Source: an uncultured Prevotellaceae bacterium
Lineage (GTDB): Bacteria; Bacteroidota; Bacteroidia; Bacteroidales; Bacteroidaceae
Assembly: GCA_946644025.1 (NCBI GenBank)
Contig: CAMPCG010000154.1
Location: forward strand, 1-6,947
DNA: 6,947 nt
Direction of reading: 5' to 3'
The notes under the pieces are model-generated. The model worked only from the letters and a program-made list of their open reading frames with translations, was not told where the DNA came from and made no database searches. Shown in pieces: positions 1-5,830 of the stretch; position 1 is the first letter of the stretch, and every line of letters starts with the position of its first letter. A program made the position numbers and the translations under genes.

Positions 1-142
1 TTCACTCCCCCTTCACTCCCCTTTCACTCCCCTTTCACTCCCTTAGAACTCCCCTAGAACTCCCCTTCACTCCCCCTTCACTCCCCATTCACTTCCCCTT
101 CACTCCCCATTCACTCCCCATTCACTCCCCATTCACTCCCCC
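1..142. repeat. 11-bp C-rich tandem repeat (about 13 copies)
   Basis: The stretch is a minisatellite of the unit (A/T)TTCACTCCCC. C-runs begin at 7, 18, 29, 40, 51, 62, 72, 83, 95, 105, 116, 127 and 138, so the spacing is almost always 11 bp. Two copies near 43-65 carry the variant TAGAACTCCCC. The + strand has only two G residues in the whole array. The array may continue to the left of the window. It ends six bases before the first permease start codon. No Bacteroides-type promoter is visible in it, so it is probably a spacer inside an operon whose earlier genes, including the expected ATPase, lie upstream. One frame (starting at base 3) stays open through the array, but its Ser/Pro/Leu/His-rich translation looks like repeat read-through, not protein. 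Confidence 0.9.
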
Positions 143-148
143 TAAAAT

Positions 149-1474
149 ATGTTTGAGTTACTGACTGAGATATGGCAGACGGCACGGCGCAACAAGCTGC
201 GCACGGGCCTGACGGGCTTCGCCGTGGCATGGGGCATCTTCATGCTCATCGTGCTCCTGGGGGCCGGCAACGGACTCATCAATGCCAATCTGAAGCAGCG
301 CAGCCGCTTCCTCTCCTCGTCGATGATGGTCTTCGGCGGATGGACGTCGAAGCCCTACCAGGGACTGAAGGAGGGGCGCGACATCCGCCTGCACAACCGC
401 GACATGGAGATTACCGCCACGGAGTTCACGCAGAACGTCGACGAGGTGGGCGCACAGTACAACGCCAACGCCACCATCAGCCTGGGACAGCAGTACCTCA
501 CGACCAGCATCAGCGGCGTCTATCCCAACCACACGAAGATCGACAAGGTGGAGATGCTCTACGGACGTTTCATCAACGACATCGACATCCGCGAGAGCCG
601 TAAGGTGCTCGTCCTGAGCAACAAGCAGGCGCAGGAGCTTGCACCCCCTTCGCACCGCGAGGGAGTCACGAGCGTATCCTCCCCTGCCGACAAAACTACA
701 GAAGCCCCCTCGGGGGCCGTAGGGGGGGCTCTCATCGGCCGCTTCGTCAACGTCGGCTCCCTGGCCTTCAAGGTGGTGGGCATCTACAAGGAGAACGAGA
801 ACGGGCGCGCTGACGCCTTCTCGTCGTACACGGCCATCAAGCGCATCTTCGGTGCCAACACCGACGACATCGGGCGCCTGGAGTTCACCTTCCACGGACT
901 GCCCACGGAGGAGGCCAACGAGGCCTTCGAGAAGGACTACCGCCGGCGCCTGAACGCCGAGCACCAGGCACACCCCGACGACGAGGACGCCGTGTGGCTC
1001 TGGAACCGCTTCACGCAGAACCTGCAGATGGAGAAGGGCATCGGCATCATACGCACTGCCCTCTGGGTCATCGGCCTCTTCACCCTGCTCTCGGGCATCG
1101 TCGGCGTGTCCAACATCATGCTCATCACCGTCAAGGAGCGCACCCACGAGTTCGGCATACGCAAGGCCATCGGCGCAAAGCCCTGGAGCATCCTGCGCCT
1201 CATCATCGTGGAGAGCGTCATCATCACCACCTTCTTCGGCTACATCGGCATGGTGCTGGGCGTCGCTGCCAACGAGTACATGGACGCGACCCTCGGCCAC
1301 GATACCATCGACACGGGCCTCTTCCGCGCCACGATGTTCCTCGACCCCACCGTCGGCCTCGACGTGTGTATCGAGGCCACGCTGGTGATGATCATCGCCG
1401 GCACCATAGCCGGGCTCGTCCCGGCCTACAAGGCCAGCCGCATCAGGCCCATCGAGGCCCTCCGCGCCGAATAA
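149..1474 (+). CDS. MacB/FtsX-type ABC transporter permease (first of a pair)
   Basis: This 441-residue inner-membrane protein has MacB topology. A cytoplasmic N-terminus leads into a first membrane segment at about residues 23-45, then a large periplasmic domain (about 46-297), then three membrane segments near 300-326, 350-374 and 405-427. The FtsX-family signature is clear: GVSNIMLITVKERTHEFGIR at 319-338 followed by KAIGA, and a C-terminal PAYKASRIRPIEALRAE. There is no nucleotide-binding domain, so it needs a separate ATPase, probably encoded upstream. MacB-like permeases do not move substrate through the membrane in the classical way; they couple ATP hydrolysis to periplasmic motions that drive an adaptor/TolC conduit. 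The start at 149 follows the A-rich TAAAAT after the repeat array and gives the N-terminus expected of the family. Residues 165-194 are an insert that the paralogue downstream lacks. The permease after it is 41 bp away. Family assignment is secure; substrate is unknown. Confidence 0.93.
   Translation: MFELLTEIWQTARRNKLRTGLTGFAVAWGIFMLIVLLGAGNGLINANLKQRSRFLSSSMMVFGGWTSKPYQGLKEGRDIRLHNRDMEITATEFTQNVDEVGAQYNANATISLGQQYLTTSISGVYPNHTKIDKVEMLYGRFINDIDIRESRKVLVLSNKQAQELAPPSHREGVTSVSSPADKTTEAPSGAVGGALIGRFVNVGSLAFKVVGIYKENENGRADAFSSYTAIKRIFGANTDDIGRLEFTFHGLPTEEANEAFEKDYRRRLNAEHQAHPDDEDAVWLWNRFTQNLQMEKGIGIIRTALWVIGLFTLLSGIVGVSNIMLITVKERTHEFGIRKAIGAKPWSILRLIIVESVIITTFFGYIGMVLGVAANEYMDATLGHDTIDTGLFRATMFLDPTVGLDVCIEATLVMIIAGTIAGLVPAYKASRIRPIEALRAE
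641..730 (+). repeat. In-frame low-complexity insertion within the first permease gene
   Basis: These 90 bases encode residues 165-194, a Pro/Ser/Gly/Ala-rich stretch including EAPSGAVGGA. The neighbouring paralogue passes directly from KELFPGGGDP to CGKRIRI at the equivalent place, whereas here QEL and ALIGRFV are separated by about 25-30 extra residues. The DNA is repeat-like: it starts with a C5 run and ends with clustered C and G runs, including a G7 tract at 722-728. Its ends are loosely complementary (GAGCTTGCACCCCCT before it, AGGGGGGGCTC at the end). I read it as a small palindromic repeat captured in frame in a periplasmic loop. That origin is an inference; an ordinary variable loop is the alternative. 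Confidence 0.55.
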
Positions 1475-1515
1475 CCCTCACAACCCCCACCTTACCCACT
1501 CCCCCACCCCACCCC
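1475..1515. other. G-free C-rich spacer between the two permease genes
   Basis: The 41-base spacer contains no G on the + strand and ends in C5-A-C4-A-C4 directly against the ATG at 1516. On the - strand positions 1515-1495 read as G4-T-G4-T-G5-AGT-G3, which satisfies the usual G-quadruplex pattern with very short loops. There is no A-rich translation-enhancing stretch and no Shine-Dalgarno sequence, so the downstream start sits in a C-only context. The transcript would be unstructured and C-rich. Composition is directly visible; any structural or regulatory role is inferred. Confidence 0.7.
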
Positions 1516-2763
1516 ATGAGAATCGACCTCGACAGCTACCGCGAAATCATCGACACCCTGACGCGCAACAAGAGCCGCTCGTTCCTGACCGGCTTCGGCG
1601 TCTTCTGGGGGGTGTTCATGCTCGTGGCCCTCATAGGCGGCGGTGCCGGACTGAAGGAGATGCTCCAGCAGAACTTCGCGGGCTTCGCCACCAACTCGGC
1701 CATGGTGTGGGCGCAGCCCACGAGCAAGGCCTACAAGGGATTCCGCAAGGGTCGCTACTGGCACATGGACTACAAGGACGTGGAGCGCATCAGCCGCGGC
1801 GTGCCCGAGCTCGACGTCGTCACACCCCTGCTCTTCTCGAACGGCGGCACGGCCTACTATGCCGACCGCAAGGCCTCCGTCGGCGTCAACGGTGCCATGC
1901 CCGACTACAAGCGTGTCAACGAGCCGAAGCTCTTCTACGGGCGCTACATCGACGAGGCCGACATACGCGACCACCGCAAGGTGTGCGTCATCCAGAAGAA
2001 GACCTACAAGGAGCTCTTCCCCGGCGGCGGCGACCCCTGCGGCAAGCGCATACGCATCGACAACATCTACTACCAGATTGTGGGCGTGGACTACAACATG
2101 ACGCAGTCCATCAGCTTCGGCGGCGATGCCGGGACGAACGTCATACTGCCCCTCACCTTCATGCAGCAGGCCTACAACCGGGGCAACGCCGTCGACATGA
2201 TTGCCGTCACGGGCCGTCCAGGGGCGGTCATGTCGAACCTCACCCAGCGCATCCGCGAGACCGTGGCCCGCGCCCACCTGGTCGACCCCACCGACGAGCA
2301 GGGAGCGATGGTGTTCAACACCGAGGTGCTCTTCCAGCTGCTCGACAACCTCTTCCGGGGCGTCAACTTCCTCATCTGGCTCGTCGGCCTGGGCACGCTG
2401 CTGGCCGGAGCCATCGGCGTGTCGAACATCATGATGGTGACCGTGCGCGAGCGCACCACCGAGATAGGCATCCGCCGCGCCATCGGTGCCACGCCGCGCA
2501 ACATCCTCTCGCAGATCATCGCCGAGAGCATCGTCCTGACGCTCGTCGCCGGCATGAGCGGCATCCTCTTCGCCGTGTTCATCCTGCAGATGCTCGAGCT
2601 GGCCAACACCGAGGACGGCATCCTCGCCGCCCACTTCCAGGTAGGCTTCTGGACGGCCATCATGGCGGCCGCCGTCATCGCCGCCATGGGCATCCTCGCC
2701 GGACTGGCCCCCGCCGCCCGCGCCATGGCCATCAAGCCCGTCGACGCCATGAGAGATGAATAG
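1516..2763 (+). CDS. MacB/FtsX-type ABC transporter permease (second of a pair)
   Basis: This 415-residue paralogue of the preceding gene has the same MacB topology. The first membrane segment is at about residues 24-46, the periplasmic domain about 47-280, and three C-terminal membrane segments near 282-310, 333-358 and 377-402. The signature GVSNIMMVTVRERTTEIGIR (301-320) is followed by RAIGAT, and the protein ends PAARAMAIKPVDAMRDE. It has no ATPase domain. The frame is open much further upstream (to 994), but that part overlaps the first permease in another frame and looks like nothing in the family; the ATG at 1516, giving MRIDLDSYREIIDTLTRNKSR, aligns with the start of the first permease. 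The two genes probably encode a heterodimer, as is common where Bacteroidota carry paired permease genes between one ATPase gene and an adaptor gene. The periplasmic domain lacks the insert seen in its partner. Confidence 0.93.
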   Translation: MRIDLDSYREIIDTLTRNKSRSFLTGFGVFWGVFMLVALIGGGAGLKEMLQQNFAGFATNSAMVWAQPTSKAYKGFRKGRYWHMDYKDVERISRGVPELDVVTPLLFSNGGTAYYADRKASVGVNGAMPDYKRVNEPKLFYGRYIDEADIRDHRKVCVIQKKTYKELFPGGGDPCGKRIRIDNIYYQIVGVDYNMTQSISFGGDAGTNVILPLTFMQQAYNRGNAVDMIAVTGRPGAVMSNLTQRIRETVARAHLVDPTDEQGAMVFNTEVLFQLLDNLFRGVNFLIWLVGLGTLLAGAIGVSNIMMVTVRERTTEIGIRRAIGATPRNILSQIIAESIVLTLVAGMSGILFAVFILQMLELANTEDGILAAHFQVGFWTAIMAAAVIAAMGILAGLAPAARAMAIKPVDAMRDE

Positions 2764-2837
2764 CTCCCCACCAACCCCACTATCCCCACCAACCCCATTA
2801 GACCCATTAGACCCATTAACCCCATTAGCCCCCCCCC
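2764..2837. repeat. 9-bp C-rich tandem repeat in the permease-adaptor spacer, with C9 tract
   Basis: The CCCA motif recurs with an exact 9-bp period: its A falls at 2770, 2779, 2788, 2797, 2806, 2815 and 2824. The last units read CCCATTAGA or CCCATTAAC. The array ends in a homopolymer of nine C at 2829-2837. G is nearly absent from the + strand. The - strand therefore has evenly spaced G3-G4 runs with 5-6 nt loops, a textbook G-quadruplex pattern. The remaining spacer (2838-2865) becomes A-rich just before the adaptor start (CATAAAAATG), as is typical for translation starts in this phylum. Tandem repeats and the C9 run are likely to vary in length between strains. Confidence 0.88.
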
Positions 2838-2865
2838 ACCAGACCCAAAATTAATCCCCATAAAA

Positions 2866-4005
2866 ATGAAAAAGTACACCAAACTCTTCATCGCCGCGAT
2901 CATCGCGCTGATATTCATCGGAACGTTTGTGTTTCTCTGGCAGAAGAGCCAGCCCAAGGAGGTCACCTACCAGGAATTCACGCCCGAGCGGAAGGACATC
3001 CGCAAGACCACCATCATCACCGGCAAGATAGAGCCCCGCAACGAGGTGAACATCAAGCCCCAGATTAGCGGCATCATCGCCGAACTGCTCAAGGAGCCGG
3101 GCGACTATGTGAGCCAGGGCGACGTCATTGCCAAGGTGAAGGTCATCCCCGACATGGGTCAGCTCTCCAGTGCCGAGAGCCGTGTGCGGCTGGCCGACAT
3201 CAACCTCAAGCAGGTGGAGACCGACTATGCCCGCACCGACGACCTCCACCGCCAGAAGCTGGTCAGCGACGAGGAGTACGAGAAGAGCCGCCAGCAGCTC
3301 AGTCAGGCCCGCGAGGAGAAAGCCGCCGCCGTAGACGCCCTGCAGGTGGTGCGCGACGGCGTGTCGAAGTCGAACGCGTCGGCCTCGTCCACCTTCATCC
3401 GCAGCACCATCAGCGGCATCATCCTCGACATACCCGTCAAGGTGGGCAACTCGGTCATCAACAGCAACACCTTCAACGACGGAACGACCATCGCCACCGT
3501 GGCCAACATGAAGGACCTCATCTTCCGCGGCAACATCGACGAGACGGAGGTGGGACAGCTGGAGCTCGGCGTAGCGATGAAGATCACCATCGGCGCGCTG
3601 CAGGACCTGCAGTTCGACGCCTCGCTGGAGTACATCTCGCCGAAGGCCACGGAGAGCAACGGCGCCAACCAGTTTGAGATAAAGGCCGCCGTGGTGCTGC
3701 CCAGCGAAGACCAGGAGGCGCACAAGGCCCACGGGCGCACCCTCCGCTCGGGCTACTCGGCCAATGCCGAGATCACGCTCGACGAGGTGAAGCAGGTGCT
3801 CACCGTGCCCGAGAGCGCCATCGAGTTCAGCGGCGACAGCACCTTCGTCTACGTCGTCAAGGCCCAGGACGGCGACAAAGCCGCCTACGAGCGCACCGCC
3901 GTGGTGACGGGACTCAGCGACGGCGTGAACATCGAGATAAAGCGAGGCGTCACCACCGGCCAGAAGGTGCGCGGACCGCAGGTCATCGCCGACGAAGAAG
4001 ATTAA
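2866..4005 (+). CDS. Periplasmic adaptor (membrane fusion) protein, MacA/HlyD type
   Basis: This 379-residue protein bridges the ABC permeases and the TolC channel. An N-terminal membrane anchor at about residues 7-25 follows the basic MKKYTK. The first half of the lipoyl-like domain is about 53-93 (GKIEPRNEVNIKPQISGIIA, then PGDYVSQGDVIAKV). A helical hairpin follows at about 98-165, rich in Gln, Glu, Arg and Ala. The second lipoyl half is about 177-198 (IRSTISGIILDIPVKVGNSV). A beta-barrel domain spans about 205-300, and a membrane-proximal domain reaches the C-terminus, beginning near VLTVPESAI (311-319). Length and order match the family. The start at 2866 is preceded by an A-rich tract and gives a proper anchor. 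The gene lies 102 bp after the second permease and 24 bp before the channel gene, so it is surely cotranscribed. Adaptors serve both ABC and RND pumps; here the permease neighbours point to an ABC pump. Substrate is unknown. Confidence 0.93.
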   Translation: MKKYTKLFIAAIIALIFIGTFVFLWQKSQPKEVTYQEFTPERKDIRKTTIITGKIEPRNEVNIKPQISGIIAELLKEPGDYVSQGDVIAKVKVIPDMGQLSSAESRVRLADINLKQVETDYARTDDLHRQKLVSDEEYEKSRQQLSQAREEKAAAVDALQVVRDGVSKSNASASSTFIRSTISGIILDIPVKVGNSVINSNTFNDGTTIATVANMKDLIFRGNIDETEVGQLELGVAMKITIGALQDLQFDASLEYISPKATESNGANQFEIKAAVVLPSEDQEAHKAHGRTLRSGYSANAEITLDEVKQVLTVPESAIEFSGDSTFVYVVKAQDGDKAAYERTAVVTGLSDGVNIEIKRGVTTGQKVRGPQVIADEED

Positions 4006-4029
4006 AGACTGAAAAAAGAAGATTGAACT

Positions 4030-5445
4030 ATGAAGCGCCTTGTTTTATCATTTCTCGTTTATCATTTCGCGTTTAGCCCCGCAGGGGCGCAGACACCCTG
4101 GACGCTGGAGCAGTGCTGTGACTACGCCGTGGCCCACAACATCGGCATCCGCCAGAAGGAGAACCAGCGGCAGCAGCAGGAGCTGCAGGTGAGCAACGCC
4201 CGCAACCGCCGTCTGCCCGACCTCAACGGGTCTGTAGGCGAGAACTTCTCCTTCGGCCGCGGACTCACCGCCGAGAACACCTACAGCAACACCAACACCA
4301 GCAGCACGTCGCTCTCGCTGAGCACCAGCGTCCCGCTGTTCACCGGTTTCGAGATACCCAACCAGATACGTCTCTCGCGCCTGAACCTCGAGGCCGCCAC
4401 GCAAGACCTGGAGAAGGCGAAGAACGACATACGCATACAGGTGGCGCAGAGCTACGTGCAGGTGCTCTACGACATGGAGCTGCTCGACGTGGCCCGCCGC
4501 CAGGTAGACATCGACTCGGCCCAGGTGGCCCGCCTGCAGTCCATGCTCAACGTGGGCAAGACCAGCGAGGCGGAGCTCTCGCGGCAGCGCGCCACACTGG
4601 CACAGAGCCGCCTCACCGCCACACAGGCCGACAACAACCTGCGCCTGGAGCTCCTCGCCCTCGCCCAGCTGCTCGAGCTGGATAGCCCCGAGGGCTTCAG
4701 CATAGCGCGCCCCCAAGAATACTTGGGAAAAAGAGAGAATCAAGACAATCTAGAAAATCTAGATAATCTAGAAAATCTAGACAATCTAGAACATCTAGAC
4801 CAACTAGAAAATCTAGCCTCTCCAGCCCAGCCCGCCCCCCTCTCTCCCGACCTCATCTTCGTCGACGCCCTGGCCACGAAGCCCGAGATACGCACCGAGC
4901 AGATACGCCTGCAGGCCACCGAGCGCGCCATCGACATAGCCCGCGCCGGCTACTACCCCACCCTGTCGTTCTCGGCCGGCCTGGGCACGAACTACTACAC
5001 CACGTCGGGCCACACGTCGGACCCGCTGGGCCGACAGCTGAAGAACAACTTCAGCCAGTACCTCGGCCTCAGCCTCAACATCCCCATCTTCAACCGTCTA
5101 CAGACCCGCAACAGCGTGCGCTCGGCCCGCCTCGACCGCCTGAACCAGCAGCTCGCACTCGACAACGCTAAGAAGACGCTCTACAAGGAGATACAGCAGG
5201 CATGGTATAACGCCGTGGCCTCGGGCGAGAAGCTGCGCAGCAGCCGACAGGCCCGCCAGGCCAGTCAGGACGCCTTCCGCCTCACACAGGCCAAGTACGA
5301 GAACGGCAAGGCCACCATCACCGAGTTCAACGAGGCCAAGAACAACCTCATGAAGACCGAGAGCGACCTCACCCAGGCCCGCTACGAAAATCTCTACCAG
5401 CGGGCCCTCCTGAAGTTCTACCGCGGCGAGCCCCTCCGCTTCTGA
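4030..5445 (+). CDS. TolC-family outer-membrane efflux channel
   Basis: This 471-residue protein is the outer-membrane exit duct of the pump. A signal peptide (MKRLVLSFLVYHFAFSPAGA) is predicted to be cut after residue 20, leaving Gln at the mature N-terminus. Two structural repeats follow, typical of TolC trimers: the first about 25-225 (WTLEQCCDYAVAHN start, then long amphipathic helices) and the second about 275-465 (PEIRTEQIRLQATERAIDIA, then RAGYYPTLSFSAGLGTNY). Each holds one beta hairpin and a coiled-coil helix pair. The helical TQAKYENGKATITEFNEAKN (419-438) is typical of the family, and the chain ends in Phe. Oddities are the repeat-like signal-peptide DNA and a 3-residue repeat in the linker at about 240-263. 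It is the last gene of the operon; a terminator follows about 107 bp later. The start at 4030 is supported by the signal peptide. Family call is firm; substrate is unknown. Confidence 0.93.
   Translation: MKRLVLSFLVYHFAFSPAGAQTPWTLEQCCDYAVAHNIGIRQKENQRQQQELQVSNARNRRLPDLNGSVGENFSFGRGLTAENTYSNTNTSSTSLSLSTSVPLFTGFEIPNQIRLSRLNLEAATQDLEKAKNDIRIQVAQSYVQVLYDMELLDVARRQVDIDSAQVARLQSMLNVGKTSEAELSRQRATLAQSRLTATQADNNLRLELLALAQLLELDSPEGFSIARPQEYLGKRENQDNLENLDNLENLDNLEHLDQLENLASPAQPAPLSPDLIFVDALATKPEIRTEQIRLQATERAIDIARAGYYPTLSFSAGLGTNYYTTSGHTSDPLGRQLKNNFSQYLGLSLNIPIFNRLQTRNSVRSARLDRLNQQLALDNAKKTLYKEIQQAWYNAVASGEKLRSSRQARQASQDAFRLTQAKYENGKATITEFNEAKNNLMKTESDLTQARYENLYQRALLKFYRGEPLRF
4044..4088 (+). repeat. 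14-bp tandem duplication plus GC hairpin inside the signal-peptide coding region
   Basis: Positions 4044-4057 (TTTATCATTTCTCG) and 4058-4071 (TTTATCATTTCGCG) match at 13 of 14 bases. Four bases further on, GCCCC-GCA-GGGGC (4076-4088) is a perfect 5-bp inverted repeat. Together they encode most of the hydrophobic core and the cleavage region of the TolC homologue's signal peptide. The AT-rich half contrasts with the GC-rich body of the gene. A signal peptide tolerates almost any hydrophobic sequence, so repeat DNA could be recruited here. Recruitment is an inference; the duplication itself is plain. Confidence 0.6.
4712..4727. repeat. Short perfect palindrome (CCCAAG-AATA-CTTGGG) in the TolC linker
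   Basis: A 6-bp inverted repeat with a 4-nt loop lies just before the 9-bp tandem array of the same linker and encodes part of RPQEYLGK. After it the sequence turns A-rich (AAAAAGAGAGAATCAAG). Its position at the junction between normal GC-rich codons and the AT-rich array suggests that it belongs to the inserted material. Confidence 0.5.
4747..4818 (+). repeat. Eight-copy 9-bp in-frame repeat (AATCTAGAN), encoding Asn-Leu-Glu/Asp
   Basis: Eight consecutive 9-bp units encode residues 240-263 of the TolC homologue as N-L-E/D repeats, the last copies degenerate (HLD, QLE, NLA). Six units contain the palindrome TCTAGA. The array is strongly AT-rich in a GC-rich gene and uses the leucine codon CTA throughout, whereas the rest of the gene mostly uses CTG and CTC. 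It lies in the linker between the two TolC structural repeats. Because the unit is 9 bp, gain or loss of copies keeps the reading frame. Confidence 0.9.
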
Positions 5446-5551
5446 CCGTCAGGCGGACAGCGGGAAGTAAGCCGACGCCGCCCCGCCAACGCTCATCCTG
5501 ACAGCCACCGGTCATAGCCAGACTGAATAAAGTTACGGATAATATAAGTAA

Positions 5552-5583
5552 AACAGGCAGAATATTTTGCCTGTTCCTTTTTT
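5552..5583 (+). terminator. Rho-independent terminator of the efflux operon
   Basis: AACAGGCA (5552-5559) pairs perfectly with TGCCTGTT (5568-5575) around an 8-nt loop, and CC plus six T follow (5576-5583). It is the first such structure after the TolC stop. The 106 bases between that stop and the hairpin hold no open frame or repeat that I recognise. The 3' arm also carries the TTTG box of the next promoter. Confidence 0.75.
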
Positions 5584-5596
5584 CTTTGTACTTTTG
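5566..5596 (+). promoter_or_regulatory. Bacteroides-type promoter for the deiminase-like gene
   Basis: TTTG at 5566-5569 and TACTTTTG at 5589-5596 are separated by 19 bp. This fits the Bacteroidota primary sigma consensus (TTTG at -33, TAnnTTTG at -7). Transcription should begin near 5602-5605. The leader to the ATG at 5856 would be about 250 nt, of which 202 nt come from the MITE-like insertion and its duplicated target, so the ancestral leader would have been about 50 nt. Confidence 0.8.
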
Positions 5597-5628
5597 CAGC
5601 CGGATATGCAGGTATTCCAGATTAATCA

Positions 5629-5636
5629 CATTAACG
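5629..5636. repeat. Left target-site duplication CATTAACG
   Basis: This 8-bp sequence directly abuts the left inverted repeat of the MITE-like element and is repeated exactly at 5831-5838. Confidence 0.8.
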
Positions 5637-5830
5637 GGTTCTACAAGAATCTGTGTGGGTCAATACCGTGATGAAGATATGAGTTATATGCCTCCTGCCT
5701 GTGAGATAAGTGCCTCTTATCTGTCAGATAAGTGCCACTTATCCCAGAGGAAAGTGGCACTTATCTCTACAAGCAAGCATGAATAGTGCGTCTCATCCGA
5801 GGTTATCCACACTAATATTCTTGTAGAACC
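5637..5830. mobile_element. MITE-like non-autonomous element, 194 bp
   Basis: The element is bounded by perfect 14-bp terminal inverted repeats, GGTTCTACAAGAAT (5637-5650) and its complement (5817-5830). The similarity continues imperfectly inward as a shared GTGTGG. It is flanked by the 8-bp direct repeat CATTAACG, a target-site duplication. The end could be drawn one base further out (15-bp repeats, 6-bp duplication) because the junction base is shared. It is too short for a transposase; the longest internal frame from an ATG (5679-5786, 35 codons) resembles no protein I know. The interior holds three GATAAG-type palindromic segments. Ends of the form GGTTCT with an 8-bp duplication would fit mobilisation by an ISL3-like transposase, but that is tentative. 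It sits between the promoter and the start codon of the next gene. Confidence 0.82.
5704..5766. repeat. Nested GATAAG palindromes inside the MITE-like element
   Basis: Three related segments occur. AGATAAG-TGCCT-CTTATCT (5704-5722) is a 7-bp-stem hairpin. GATAAGTG-C-CACTTATC (5727-5743) is a near-perfect palindrome. AAGTGGCACTTATCT (5752-5766) is the exact 15-base reverse complement of 5726-5740. In RNA, 5726-5740 could pair with 5752-5766 across an 11-nt loop. No T-run follows, so this is not a standard terminator. Confidence 0.8.

Noticed and set aside
1..142. CRISPR-like array
   Set aside because: The unit is only 11 bp with no spacers between copies, so it is a simple tandem repeat.
148..155. 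TATGTTTG matching the Bacteroides -7 box TAnnTTTG
   Set aside because: It includes the start codon of the first permease, and no TTTG box lies at the required distance in the repeat array.
158..1300. Long antisense open frame (380 codons) opposite the first permease
   Set aside because: It is opposite a clear FtsX-family gene. Its translation is rich in Asp, Val, Ala, His and Gly without recognisable motifs, as expected from the complement of GC-rich codons.
994..1515. Upstream extension of the second permease frame to an ATG at 994
   Set aside because: The extra 174 residues are His/Arg/Pro-rich, overlap the first permease in another frame and match nothing in the family. The ATG at 1516 gives the expected N-terminus.
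1492..2634. Long antisense open frame opposite the second permease
   Set aside because: Same composition artefact; it mirrors the sense gene and runs into the C-rich spacer.
3995..4024. Direct repeat AAGAAGATT (3995-4003 and 4016-4024) at the adaptor-TolC junction
   Set aside because: Only 9 bp in a purine-rich stretch; too short and simple to call as a regulatory or mobile feature.
5679..5786. 35-codon open frame inside the MITE-like element
   Set aside because: It is built from the palindromic repeats, has no recognisable protein features, and ends within the element. An upstream-ORF role in the leader is possible but unsupported.
5816..5823. TATTCTTG near the right end of the element as an outward promoter
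   Set aside because: It has one mismatch in the key TTTG part and no -33 TTTG at 19-21 bp upstream.
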